Below, piece by piece: positions 1 to 10,764 of a stretch of DNA of 64,000 nt (positions are counted from its first letter, which is position 1; each line of letters begins with the position of its first letter). Made by a program: the position numbers and the translations under genes. The notes below the pieces were generated by a model. It was not told the DNA's origin, ran no database searches, and was given only the letters and a program-made list of their open reading frames with translations. The DNA comes from Plotosus lineatus (Eukaryota; Chordata; Actinopteri; Siluriformes; Plotosidae): NCBI GenBank assembly GCA_024760905.1, contig CM045729.1:78309050-78373049 (forward strand). The letters are read 5' to 3'.

Positions 1-667
1 ACTATTCAAACATTTATATATCAGTGTCACTATCTCTTGTGTGCTTTCCCTGTCTTTCATACATACACCCAAACCCACACGTAGACACACACACTGTAGG
101 AGGACATTCTCCGAGACCCCTTTGCCGTACTCTCATATCAGAGAAATAGCATTCCTGAGCCGTTTCGTTGCCGAACAGGAAACGCCCGAGCAGCCAAAAA
201 TGATTAGAACCTGGGGAAAGGATAACATCCCCGATGCTGAGTGCTTCTCTGGGAGTTTTCTGTTCTGACAAAGACTGTCCAACTCCTGGAAGATAGCACT
301 CATTTACACTTAAAGGGTCACAGGCCACAGCGAGACCAGAACCAAGTCATTGTACTGCTGAGATCCTGATTCTACAATGGACTCTGGATGTCCGAATGCA
401 TTACTGAGCATTGTAATAATCGCACACGTTTGTCATATGTTTATGTTTACTGTGACTGATCACACACTTCATTGCTGAGCCAAACGCTCATTGAAAACAG
501 TAGCAGTTCTGTTATACAACACATCATTATCAGTTGGCGGAAAAAAAAAAAATCCTACTTGCTAACATTGCAAAAGCAGTATATACTTTTTTTTTTTTTT
601 TTTTTAGGATCATTGTTTTAGAATATATGCCTACACAGTACCAGTCAATGTCTAGACACACATACAA
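1..667. other. Unassigned non-coding sequence
   Basis: No gene or recognisable transposon was found. The short open frames on both strands overlap each other and show no family motifs. Homopolymer runs lie at 541-552 (A) and 588-605 (T). Confidence 0.5.
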
Positions 668-1020
668 ATGGTGATGATCACATCTGGCTCACACCAGGAA
701 GGTCCTGAGGTGATTCCTGAGCTCAGGCATCTCTGTGTGGACTTTAAACGTTTTTCTGATTTGCGTGGATTTCCTCTGGGTATTTCAGTTTCCTCCTACA
801 ATTTAAATACATGTATGTCAGCTGTTCCTAATTGACTGCAGGCGTGGATGTGAGTATGAATGTTTGTGTGTGATGCTTTGCAATGGTCCAGTTGGTTGAT
901 TAAGGTGTACCCTGCCTTCAACCAGTATTGGCAAGCTAGGAACCAGCCCTCAAATGGTGGTCATAGGATTAAGTGGTTCAGTAAACGAGTGAGTGAGTGA
1001 GTGAGTGAGTGAGTGAGTGA
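668..1020 (+). mobile_element. SINE A copy, diverged
   Basis: The copy follows the SINE A order: a degraded tRNA-like head with AGGAAGGTCCTGAGGTGATTC, then TGTGTGGACTTTAAACG, the TTTCCTCCTACAATTTAAATAC block, GATTAAGGTGTACCCTGCC, and the AGGATTAAGTGGTTCAGTAAACGAG tail region. It ends in a (GAGT)n array at about 987-1020. It is strongly diverged, so it is an old copy. Confidence 0.65.
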
Positions 1021-1250
1021 CTTTTGACAGAGGGATGCAACTCGAGATGTGATTCAAAAAAGATATCATGCTAATTTATTGTCACATTTATCGTGAAACA
1101 GGTCTATGATAGAAAACTGGACAAATTCCAAAGACAGTTGTGGATGTGTCATATGAAACACACCTGTTGTGAGATGCATAAAAATACCATTGTAGACCAT
1201 TGCAGTGGACTTTTGATCACGCCCCATATGTTTTACTTGTCTATTTCTTA

Positions 1251-2474
1251 TACCCCCATTTCAATGGAGCGCGGAATGCAATGATCGTGGCGGGAAGGTG
1301 CGGAACGCACTATATGGAGGAGCTTTGGCATTTTTACACGGATAATGGATAAAAAAAAAAACGACTGAAAATTGTACCCTCGGAACACCTTCGGAATGTT
1401 CACGGAATGTGTAGAAAAGTCACGGAAAGGCCGCGGTACAATGTCGGAATACACGCGTAAAAGCATTCGGATTACCTTCAGAACCAGTGCGGATTGCAAA
1501 GGAAGACCTTCGGATAATTCACGGACCGTTCACAGAAAGTACGGAACACTCGAGAAAGTTCGGAACACTACTCCATTTTAGAAGGAAGAGCCACAGAATG
1601 ATTGCGGAACAGGCAGAATGAAGGCGGAACGTTCACATTCAACACGGAATGACTAAAGAATGACTGAGGAATACCCGGCGTAACCATGTTTCAATGAGGA
1701 AAAATTGGCAAAGATCAAAGGATTTGCTCCTGATTCCACCTATAAATATGCGGATTCGACTAAAGAAGCTCATTCTCCCATTCATACTACATGTTTATAA
1801 TTTATAATATGTTTATAATGTACAATACATTTAAATTTTAACATAAGTTAATATGTTTAATATCAATCATGTCAATATGTTCCTTTTATTTGCACCTCAA
1901 TAAATCATCCCAGACTAAAAACTATGCACACAAGTCCAAAGCACAGTGATTATAACTTTAAAACTTTATTACATGAACAGGAAAACAGAAAAAATAAAGT
2001 GAATGAACTGGAATAATTTAGTGGAAGTGACTTTCTTGAGTGTTCCACAAGTCTTCCAGGTTATCCGCAACCATTCCGCAAACTTTCCACATGTATTTCC
2101 CAAATCTTCCGTGAGTATTCCGTGGGGATTCTGTGGCTGCTTTTGACCACCTGGAAGAGGGGGGAAGGCTCGTGGAATGGTCAAGGAACACTGGCGGAAT
2201 AAAAGGAATGATCACGGAACGTTTCAGGAAATAACAGAACGTTTACGGAATGACGAAGGAACTTAAGGGAACACTGTTGGAAAATTTTTCCATGAACGTG
2301 CTTTTGAACATGTTCAAAAGCACGTTCGCGGAAGATTTTGGCCTGTCGGAACCGGAGGCATACGTTTGGAATGATACGGAAGGATACAGAAGATGACGGA
2401 ACGAGTGAGGAACGTTGAAGGATGACGACATTTTTGCTTCCGCGAGTCTGCCGCGTTCCAGTGAAATAGGGGTA
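1251..2474. mobile_element. Non-autonomous DNA transposon with TIRs and a dense CGGAA-motif array
   Basis: The left end (1251-1277, TACCCCCATTTCAATGGAGC...) and the reverse complement of the right end (TACCCCTATTTCACTGGAAC...) match at about 22 of 27 positions, so they are terminal inverted repeats. Both ends are flanked by TTA (1248-1250 and 2475-2477), a possible 3-bp target duplication. The interior holds more than 20 CGGAA/CGGAT/CGGAC motifs at irregular 10-30 bp spacing: forward in 1265-1690 and 2190-2450, and as TTCCG in 2060-2130. The middle (1690-2000) is AT-rich. There is no transposase. A TWA duplication is typical of PIF/Harbinger and ISL2EU elements, but I could not assign the family. 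It also contains a 34-bp perfect palindrome. Confidence 0.65.
2294..2327. repeat. Perfect 34-bp palindrome
   Basis: The half-site GAACGTGCTTTTGAACA is followed directly by its exact reverse complement with no spacer. It lies in the right half of the TIR element and could extrude as a cruciform. Confidence 0.95.
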
Positions 2475-2477
2475 TTA

Positions 2478-2974
2478 GATTTGTTGTGTGATACCGTACA
2501 ACATCCCACTGTTGTACTATGGTGGGCATACGAATTTTGTGTGCCTATTTGGATCACCTGCACTCAGAATCGTACGGTTTTATTACAGTAAGCATTAATT
2601 GTTCTATGTTTAACCCACACAGATTGACATTTTTACAGCAGTGTGTACGTATATTTGGAAAGTACATACCATGGTCCATCACCAAAACATCACAGGGCTA
2701 TCATATATGATTTTGTAAAACTTTTGCAGCTAAAATCATATGGACATCATCCAATCTGATCTATTTTCCCCGGATGTGCAACATGTATTATATATATCAA
2801 CAAAGGTTTTCAGTTTTCCAATCCGCCTCAGTCAAACCTACACCAGTCCCTCCTGTCTCACTGCAGCTAAATTTGTATGACAAATTTATCAATAAATAAA
2901 TAAATAAATAAATAAATGAATAATAAGAACCAAGTCGAGGTGAAGAGTACAGTAATGTGTGCTGCACATAATAA
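2478..2974. other. Unassigned sequence with (AAAT)n
   Basis: Nothing recognisable apart from an (AAAT)n array at about 2890-2921. Confidence 0.5.
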
Positions 2975-3279
2975 TACTAGGTGGCACAATGATATAGTGG
3001 TTAGTTGTGTGGAGTTTAAATGTTCTCCCATGCTTGTGTGGGTTTCCTCCAGGTACACCAGTTTCCTTCCACAGTCCAAAAACATGTACAGTTGGCTAAC
3101 TGGATGTTTCAAACTGCCCCTAGGTGTGAGTGTGAATGGTTGTGTTAGTGTCAACCCTACAATGGCTTGGCAAGCTGTCCAAGGTGTACTGTGCCCTGGC
3201 GCAGAGTTGGCAGAGATGTGCGACAGCCTACCCATGAGCCTAATTAGGACTGAGCAGTTCCAAAGTGAATTAATGAATG
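2975..3279 (+). mobile_element. SINE A copy with shortened head
   Basis: It starts GGTGGCACAATGATATAGTGGTTAG, then jumps straight to TGTGTGGAGTTTAAATG, so much of the tRNA-like head including the B box is missing. The body (GGTTTCCTCCAGGTACACC, AAAACATGTACAG) and the common tail (CAAGGTGTACTGTGCCCTGG, CCTAATTAGGACTGAGCAG) are present. It runs into a triplet microsatellite. Confidence 0.85.
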
Positions 3280-3332
<53 letters not shown>

Positions 3333-3476
3333 ATATTACATTATATAATTATATTATATTATATAATAATAATGATAATAATAATAATTATTATTATTAT
3401 ATAATATTACATTATCTAATTATATTACATTATATAATTATATTATATTATATTATATTATATTATAATAATAATG

Positions 3477-3521
<45 letters not shown>

Positions 3522-3535
3522 TAATAATAATTTTG
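3280..3535. repeat. Complex AT-rich microsatellite
   Basis: A (TTA)n array passes into imperfect duplicated ATATAATATTACATTATATAA blocks and then (AAT)n. The block from about 3325 is repeated near 3398, so a roughly 75-bp unit was duplicated inside the array. It directly abuts the 3' end of a SINE A. Confidence 0.9.
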
Positions 3536-3661
3536 CACATATTCCAGATCATGTTGTTTTATTTTATTCTTCTTAACTTTTAACAGTTGAGTAATTTAAG
3601 GATGTTCAAGACTAACAATGAAGTATAGTACATTGAAATCATGAGTATCCCCTTAAACTCC

Positions 3662-3832
3662 TTCATTCATTCTTTTACTGAATTGCTTAATCCTAATTAG
3701 AGATGGTGCCCGTCTCAGCTGACTCTGGGTGAGGGCAGAGTACACCCTGGACAGCTTGCCAGGCCATCACAAGGTTCCCTGTAGCCATATTACCACAACT
3801 GTCAATGTGAACACACTCATGCACTCGTCACT
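3662..3832 (-). mobile_element. SINE A 3' part, head truncated
   Basis: In antisense it shows the common tail: CATTCATTC, GCTTAATCCTAATTAGAG, GAGGGCAGAGTACACCCTGG and CAGGCCATCAC. The sequence then degrades and the tRNA head is absent, consistent with 5' truncation. Confidence 0.75.
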
Positions 3833-4169
3833 AACAGGAGAATGAAAAGTATAACGATTAGCTTGAGCAATTTCAGCGTTATTGCTGGCTATCTAGCACT
3901 GAAGAACAACATCAAAATACTAAGCTACTGACAGTTTTTGGGGTAGATTTCCTATGATTGGTCATGCAATACTAACTGTATCACATTAAGCTCTGTAAAT
4001 TCCAGGAAATATAAATTTGTTGTGGAAAGCCCAATTCCATTGTCCACATCCAACGACTCACAGACTAGCATGGCTGCGACACACATTTTGAGCCTTGAGT
4101 GCCTGATAGAATAGCCTACATTTCAGAGTCTCGTTCAGTAACACGCAGAGTTACAGCTCACTCATCCCT
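3833..4169. other. Unassigned sequence
   Basis: No coding or repeat signature was seen. Confidence 0.5.
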
Positions 4170-4325
4170 CATTCATTTGCATAACTATTTATTCTCCTCG
4201 TGTCACGGGGAGACTGAAGTCTATCTCAGCTGACACTGGGTGAAGGTGATGTACACCCAAAACAGCTCACCAGACAATTGCAGGGAAACATACACAACCA
4301 TTCACACTCATACTCTCACCTAAGG
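4170..4325 (-). mobile_element. SINE A 3' fragment, left arm of an inverted pair
   Basis: An antisense tail and body fragment: GTCTATCTCAGCTGACACTGG, ATGTACACCC, CAGCTCACCAGACAATTGCAG and the AACCATTCACACTCATACTC block. It faces the plus-strand SINE A that begins a few bases later. Confidence 0.65.
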
Positions 4326-4329
4326 GAAA

Positions 4330-4498
4330 GGGGGGTTCCGGGTACAAGTCCCAGGCAAAGGTGCTTCTAGAAGTGTGTAGTGTGTGCTTCCATGGGTTCC
4401 TCTGAGAATTCTGGTTTTCTTCCACAGCTTTTAAGGGCCATAGATTAGTCTGCGGTTTCAACTCGTCCCAAGGTGTGTATGAGTGTGACTGTTTTTTT

Positions 4499-4592
<94 letters not shown>

Positions 4593-4725
4593 TGTGTGTG
4601 TGTGCGTGTGTTGCCCTGGGATGGTCTGGCAAGCTTTTATGGGTATACCCCACCTTCTCGCAGTGTTGTCTGAGCCTCCCGAACAGTGCGATTAAGTGGT
4701 TTGGAAAACACATGAGTGAGTAAAT
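4330..4725 (+). mobile_element. SINE A copy with internal (GT)n expansion
   Basis: Diverged SINE A. GTCCCAGGCAAAGGTGCTTC and GGTTCCTCTGAGAATTCTGG stand for the head and body. The microsatellite at 4503-4612 replaces the native GTGTGAGTGTGAATGGTTGTG motif. The common tail follows (CCCTGGGATGGTCTGGCAAG, GATTAAGTGGTTTGGAAAAC). Confidence 0.7.
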
Positions 4726-4879
4726 TCTTGCCAATGGACTCCTTTGACCCAGACTTAAAAAAACCCAACATGACTGATTTACAACATGTTTCACAATCAC
4801 ATACCTGCTGAATACACCATCCCTAATAGCGCTCCTCATTTGCTATTGCAGTAATCTTCAGTCTTCTGGGAGGATTTCC

Positions 4880-5193
4880 ACTTGATTTTGAAACATGGCT
4901 GTTAGAATTTGTGTTTACTATTTACATTAGCCAAGTATTTGGGATGAAGTCGTTGTGCCAGTTTATTCCAAGGAGGTTTACTGTGGGTGAAGTCAAGGTT
5001 CTGGGCAGGATACTCAGGTTTTATCATACCAGTCTTGGCAAACTGTGTCTTCATGGAGCTCACCATGTGGAGAGGGTATTGTAATGGACCACTTAGTTCA
5101 AGTGAAGGTACACCACACAGTTCCAACATGCAGAGATATTCTGAACAGTCGTGTGCTTCAAACCTCGTGGCGATCCTTTAGATGTTCACATAC
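4880..5193. mobile_element. Tc1/mariner-type remnant
   Basis: The order of motifs resembles a widespread fish Tc1-like family: GTGAAGTCAAGGTTCTG, CTGTGTCTTCATGGAGCTC, CCACTTAGTTCAAGTGAAGG, TGTGTGCTTCAAACCTCGTGG, then GTTCACATACCTTTAGCCAT near the end. That end resembles the family terminus CCACATACTTTTGGCCATAT, seen in better form at 20416. No reading frame is preserved. This rests on memory of the family rather than an alignment. Confidence 0.5.
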
Positions 5194-5573
5194 CTTTAGC
5201 CATGCGATCATTTAAATAATAATAAGGTAATTTAAGATGCTGTTTAGCAGATATGTAAGGGATAATGGGCAGTGTGCCAGTCATTACTATAAAACAAACT
5301 CTAGCACACAGTGAAAGGGCCCAAAGGGGTTTATTTTGCAATGATAACTGGCTCATTGTACAGTATCCCACTTATTACATGCTGCTTATGAAATATTCAT
5401 TTAAAATTATTTTATTGCTTCCATTAATAACGCGCACCATAGCAAAAGTTTGTTATACATGACAGTGGTCTGTTATGAAGAAACCATAGTCCACTGGACA
5501 CCATAATTGACCAATCAGAATTGAGTATTCATATTAGCCATGGAATATATATTCCAATATATATATATATATA
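5194..5573. other. Unassigned AT-rich sequence
   Basis: No gene or repeat was recognised. It ends in the short (AT)n into which the pogo/Tigger element inserted. Confidence 0.5.
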
Positions 5574-5575
5574 TA

Positions 5576-6361
5576 CAGTGATACCTCTGCTCACGAACAT
5601 AATTGGTTCCCAGAAAGTGTGTGTGAGGCGAAAAGTTCGTCTTCCGAACATTTATTTCCCATAAGAAACCATTAAAATGAGAATAATCCGTTCCCAGGTC
5701 CCCATAAAACATAATTTTCTACTAAATAAGCCTTAAAACTACACAAAAATATACCTTATTTTATGTATAATAAATGTGCTATTATATTGTAATTAAAGAA
5801 ATAAACTGTACTGTATAATAAAGTGGTTTTATTTACCTTTGTGATGGTAGTTGATGGCTTGATGGAATGGAGTGGGAGGAGGAGAGAGGGAGGGACTTAC
5901 TGTTTGGAAGGAGTGTTTAGAAACGCCTACTGTTTGGAAACACCCTTAGCCACACACGCACCCTTAATAGCTTCCTTGTTCTTAAGGATGGGAGCAATGG
6001 TAGACTTGGCGTACTGGTACTGGGACGCTGAGTCACACAAACGCACACCTCGTTCGTGTTTTTCAATGATCTCCGCCTGTGGTGGGGTCTTTTTCGGTCC
6101 CATAATAGCAGAAGTACATTCAATATGGTCCAAAATGTCTAGCAAACACAAACCACGTCCGCACTCAAAGAAAGGGGGTGACGAACTGGGACGCCGTGAG
6201 GGTGCGTCAGCTTCTCGTGGCTGCCACCGTGGCGCTGTTCGACCGCGTGGTTTGATTCGTCCGCCGAAAACTAGTTCGTCAGCAGAGACTATATGCTCGC
6301 AAATTTAATGTTCTTGAGGCGAAAAGTTCATGAGCTTAAGCGTTCGTCAGCGGAGATTTTA

Positions 6362-6364
<3 letters not shown>
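5576..6364 (-). mobile_element. pogo/Tigger-like DNA transposon, internally deleted
   Basis: The left end CAGTGATACCTCTGCTCACG and the reverse complement of the right end (CAGTAAAATCTCCGCTGACG) form terminal inverted repeats, each flanked by TA, the duplication expected for Tc1/mariner-pogo elements. A subterminal GAGGCGAAAAGTTC motif occurs near both ends. At 789 bp it is far shorter than an autonomous element and keeps only the start of a transposase on the minus strand. It sits within (AT)n sequence on both sides. Confidence 0.8.
5927..6103 (-). pseudogene. Tigger-type transposase N-terminal fragment (helix-turn-helix only)
   Basis: A 58-residue frame begins MGPKKTPPQAEIIEKHERG and continues through SQYQYAKSTIAPILKNKEAI. 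This resembles the first, CENP-B-like helix-turn-helix of pogo/Tigger transposases, which binds the element ends (EIIEKHERG helix, then the K-S-T-I recognition-helix pattern before ILKNKE). The second DNA-binding unit and the whole DDE catalytic domain are missing, so it cannot be a working transposase. The Met was chosen because MGPKK-type starts are usual in the family; an in-frame Met lies further upstream. Confidence 0.65.
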
Positions 6365-6410
<46 letters not shown>

Positions 6411-6428
6411 CGCGCACACACACACACG
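6365..6428. repeat. (AT)n-(CA)n microsatellite
   Basis: (AT)n to about 6402, then CACACACGCGCGCACACA. This is the right part of the AT tract that hosts the pogo-like element. Confidence 0.9.
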
Positions 6429-6960
<532 letters not shown>

Positions 6961-7004
6961 GCGACAAACGCCGACATTCGGTGGCGCACCTCACACATTT
7001 TAAC

Positions 7005-8663
7005 ACGACCCTTTTGAGAGATGATTGTGTATCAGTTCTTGCTGGACCATTTTTGTATTTTTTTTGAATTACCTTTTAAAACACGCTGCACTTCTGACCA
7101 AACAGAAGTTTGTCTGTTTGTTTTTTTTTTTTGTTGTTGTTGTTTTTTTTTTTTTTTTCCGAAATTGTTTTTCGACTGGAAGTACAGTGTTGGGTTACTG
7201 CGTTTCCTTATTCCTGGGTAAGAGTTGCACAAATATATTCTCCTCAGTAGTTGCAGCTAATAAGGGTATTAATCTAATACATACTGTTTAAGTGGACTTG
7301 ATGGAAAAGCATGTGGTCCATTAGGCTCCACTGGGCATTAGATTTCTGTCGGTGGGAGTTGAAGACTTTTGCCCCTTTCAGATGCTTCTTGGCAGGACCT
7401 GCTACTCAGTGATTAATATTCTACCAGAGCTCAGAGAAATAAACTCACCATCAGAACAAGTTGCCATGGCATCTGCAGCCCAACATGGCACGTCAAAACT
7501 TTGCTTGGCAGCACGAAAATGGCTCCGCATGCTACATTGTTCCTCTTCCCCTCCATTTTGCACTGAGGCCTCCTCTTTCATAAGGATGTCAAATTTCTGT
7601 TTATTTGCTCTCTACATTAATCACCACTTTTATGAACAGCACAGAAGAAATGTTTTCTCTTCCTTTTACTCCAGGCAGGAAGGGCCAGCAAAGCTGGAGT
7701 TTCTTGCCGAGTGCCAGACAAAGAATCAAGCTATTAACATTCTCTTTCGGCTAACCTCACTTCATATCACATCAACAATTTATTTTGCTCTTACAAATGG
7801 CCATTACGGCTCTGTTAGTTTTCCCATTGACTCCTCAGTGTTGTTTTATATTTTTTCCCAGCCAGATTCTTCCTGTAGCCTTGATTAACTCTTAATAGTG
7901 CTGCAGTCTCATTATCAAAGAAATGTCAAGGGAGTCTGCTAAGTAGACCTAAAGGCACTGAAACGTCTAAATGTGATTGCACGTCATTACCATTTCATTA
8001 AGTCAACTGGCCTACAATTCTTGGGTCATGGTGCACTTTTTGTAATTTCTGGTCATCATGTTGTTATATATGATGAAGAGCCTACCTTCTTACCATTACC
8101 TTTACTCTGTAAGCCTAATCAGTCATTGGCTTGTTATTGGAGAGAGAAAGGGGTGATGGTGGTGGTGGTGGTGGTGGTGGTGGTGGTGGTGGAGGGAACA
8201 GGAGAAAAGCAAGGGTCAACTTCTTGTTCACGGAAACACTGCTACATGGTGCATGTGGCGCACCACCACCCAATCCTGCATCACCTAAAAAATAATTAAA
8301 TCTCCATTTGTTCCCCGCACTCCCAATTTAGTTCTGCATATAAAGTGATTGCATATTGAGATGATACAACTACATCTAGCATTGTTTTGATGTCGCGCTC
8401 ATTACAAAGCTAGTACACCAAACGGAGAAAATCTCATATGAGCGACAGAGGTTCTATTATATTTCCTATACTCACCGTGACCGACAAGTTTTAATTGTTC
8501 ATGCGTTTCCTGAGAATTAAATTACAGCAGCCATGATGATTACATAGGTTTTTATCTATAATTATATTTCTTCAATGCCGTTTTCAAGAATAAGGTGAAC
8601 CAATATTATTTTAATATTAAATATCAATATAGCCTTTATCAGTATTAATACTTTTTTTCTTGG
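7005..8663. other. Unassigned, mostly single-copy-looking sequence
   Basis: A T-rich tract with GTT units lies at 7116-7160 and a (GGT)n at 8153-8191. An open frame of 178 codons at 7352-7888 (plus) has no recognisable domain, low-complexity tract or splice context; I treat it as chance, though 7320-7930 is free of repeats and could be a conserved non-coding block. Confidence 0.4.
8152..8192. repeat. (GGT)n microsatellite
   Basis: About 13 uninterrupted GGT/GTG units. Confidence 0.95.
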
Positions 8664-9074
8664 TAGCACCATGGTGTAGTCGTTAGCACGTCCACCTCAC
8701 TGCTAGAAGGTCCTGGGTTTGATTCCCAGCTCGGACAATTCTGAGTGGAGTTTGCATGTTCTCCTCGTGCTGGGGTGGGTTTCCTCTAGGGACGCCGGTT
8801 TCCTCTCACAGTCTAAAAACATGTATAGTAGGCTAATTGGCTGTTCAAAATAACTCATAAGTGTGAGTGCAAATGGTTGTGTGTGTGTGTGTGTGTGTGT
8901 GTGAGTGTGTGTGAGTGTGTGTGTGAGTGTGTGTGTGTGTGTGTGTGTTCGCCCTGTGATGGCTTGGTGAGCTGTTCAATTTGGCCCTGCCCTCACCCAG
9001 AGCCGGCTGAGATTGCCAGGATCCCCGTGACCCCTAAGTAAGATTGAGTGGATCAGAAGATGAATGAATGAATA
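8664..9074 (+). mobile_element. SINE A copy, near full length, with (GT)n
   Basis: Head GGTAGCACCATGGTGTAGTCG and TTAGCACGTCCACCTCACTG carry an A-box-like region, with a B-box-like GGTTTGATTCC. The body has GTGGAGTTTGCATGTTCTCC, GGTTTCCTCTAGGG and AAAACATGTATAGTAGGCTA. The (GT)n with GA interruptions at 8877-8947 sits at the native GT-rich position. The common tail ends in (GAAT)n. Confidence 0.9.
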
Positions 9075-9079
9075 TTAAC

Positions 9080-9267
9080 TTATCCATGAAGGCCCTGGGT
9101 TTGAGTCTTGGATTCAGCAAAGATTTTTTTATGATAAGTTTTCTACTTCTCCTTTCTCCTTTTCTCCGGGTACTCCAGTTTTCTCCCACACGCCAAAAAC
9201 ACACACATTAGGCTACTTGGCTGTTCCAAATTACAGTACATTTACATGTGAGTGTAAGTGTGAATGG

Positions 9268-9351
<84 letters not shown>

Positions 9352-9355
9352 GTAT
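9080..9355 (+). mobile_element. SINE A copy, tail lost, with (GT)n
   Basis: Starts at GAAGGCCCTGGGTTTGAGTC (B-box region), carries the TCCGGGTACTCCAG body and TTAGGCTACTTGGCTGTTCC, then GTGTGAATGGTTGTGTG expands into (GT)n at 9270-9348. The copy stops there. Confidence 0.8.
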
Positions 9356-9501
9356 TTAGTACAATTTGAGGGCTGTACCATCTTTATAACAAGCAGATCA
9401 AGGACATCTTTTGAAAAAAATATAGAATATTTTGGCTGGTCCTGACCTTTATTATGGGCTATTTGAAGCAGGAGCCCCCAAAAATTACTATGTAGTGAAT
9501 A

Positions 9502-9554
9502 CAGGGCTCCCTCGCTACTTTGTGCCACAATTCATGTGGCTTCGGTGCATCGCG

Positions 9555-9585
<31 letters not shown>

Positions 9586-10359
9586 TTCATCAAATTTAAA
9601 AATAAAAAAGGAAATTAAGTAAGAATAGGGGACATAATTAAGGAACATGCCCCAAACCAAGGGCAATTATGCAACCCCCCCCCCAAAAAAAAAATAAATA
9701 AATAAAATAAAATAAAAGACTTATTTTTATGTGAGGTGTGGAACTGTGTGCGCGTCTGTATGTGTGTGTGTGTGTGTTTATATTTTATTTACATCTTATA
9801 CATTATTTTGGAAATTTTCATTGTTACTATAAGCATTTATTGTGTTGAACATGTATTTATTGATATTATACACACATATGTCTGTCTTCCTTTCGGCTTT
9901 TTCCCTTTTACTCGGGAGTCGCCACAGTGAATCATCTGATTCGCACGTTTTCATTTGGCAGAGGTTTTTACGTCGGATGCCCTTCCTGTCACAACCCTTT
10001 TAGCAAGGGACAGAAACACGCTGACGACTTTGCAGCTACTTTTTACGAAAGTCAACAATGGTTCTTTTACATGCTTCTCACCATAGACAGTGAGAGACAT
10101 GGCCCACCTTTGATAACCCAGTTAGCCGCACTGGGGGTGACAGTGACAACCTTGTGGAGAGTGGGACTTGAACCCCCAACCTTTGGATCAGCGATCCAGC
10201 ACCCTATACCACTAGACCACCACTGCCCTATATTATACACACATATTATACACACATATACATGTACGTATACGCCAGTCAGTGGGAGTCGGTCCTACTT
10301 CGCAGATTTTGCGGGGGGGGGGTTCGTCCCAATTAACTGTGGAAAGTGAAGGATCCCTG
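9502..10359. mobile_element. pogo-like MITE carrying a SINE insertion
   Basis: Left end CAGGGCTCCCTCGCTACTTTG; reverse complement of the right end CAGGGATCCTTCACTTTCCAC. Both are flanked by TA (9500-9501, 10360-10361). Its interior shares GAATAGGGGACATAATTAAGG and the ATTCATCAAATTTAAAAAT block with the element at 16501-16885, in opposite orientation. A poly(T) lies at 9555-9582. About 350 bp of its 858 bp is a later SINE insertion (9880-10229). Confidence 0.75.
9880..10229 (-). mobile_element. SINE B with an RTE-type 3' tail
   Basis: The unit is flanked by a perfect 17-bp direct repeat, ATATTATACACACATAT (9863-9879 and 10230-10246), so it moved as one piece. Read on the minus strand it starts with the SINE B head (AGGGCAGTGGTGGTCTAGTGG, B box GGTTCAAGTCC) and body (AAAGAACCATTG), then ends not in the usual tail but in GTGGCGACTCCCGAG...AGCCGAAAGGAAGACAG, which resembles the 3' end of the RTE LINEs in this window. 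A poly(A)-like tract is absent, as is usual for RTE-mobilised sequences. Confidence 0.8.
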
Positions 10360-10454
10360 TACTGACAAATTATGGAAAAATTAATTCCAAATAAAAAGTG
10401 ATTTTCTTTTTTTTTTTTCCCCTTCTAGTGCAGTGGATAGTCCCAATATTCTGG

Positions 10455-10560
10455 TGATGTTTTGTGAACTGTCAGGGTGTAGCCTCACCTGTAGTCAGCA
10501 GGGATGGGCGCCAGCCTCCCCACGACCCTAATTACGATTAAACGTTTACAGAAAATGAAT
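10455..10560 (+). mobile_element. SINE 3' tail fragment
   Basis: GTGAACTGTCAGGGTGTAGC, GATGGGCGCCAGCCTCCCC, ACCCTAATTACGATTAAACG and ACAGAAAATGAATGGATG are the common A/B tail. Confidence 0.7.
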
Positions 10561-10574
10561 GGATGAGCTGCATC

Positions 10575-10715
10575 ACCATCAGCATGTTTCTATCCTGCAG
10601 TGGCCTGGTAAGCTGTCCAGGGTGTACTCTGCCTTCAACCTGAGTTGGCTGAGATGGGTGCCAGCCTCACCGTGACCGGAAGAAAATTAGGGGATTCAGA
10701 AAATGAATGAATGAG
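10575..10715 (+). mobile_element. SINE 3' tail fragment, second in tandem
   Basis: CAGTGGCCTGGTAAGCTGTCC, TGAGTTGGCTGAGATGGG, CAGAAAATGAATGAATGAG. It lies directly after another tail fragment in the same orientation and is followed by a T/G homopolymer stretch. Confidence 0.75.
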
Positions 10716-10764
10716 TGCTTTTTTTTTTTTTTTAGGGGGGGATTTATAACTATGGCAAACATTC

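Noticed and set aside
987..1020. CRISPR-like or telomeric short repeats
   Set aside because: (GAGT)n and similar arrays have no unique spacers and are simple microsatellites at SINE ends.
7352..7888. A 178-codon open frame as a host gene
   Set aside because: No domain, no codon bias and no splice context; length is within what chance allows in a 64-kb window.
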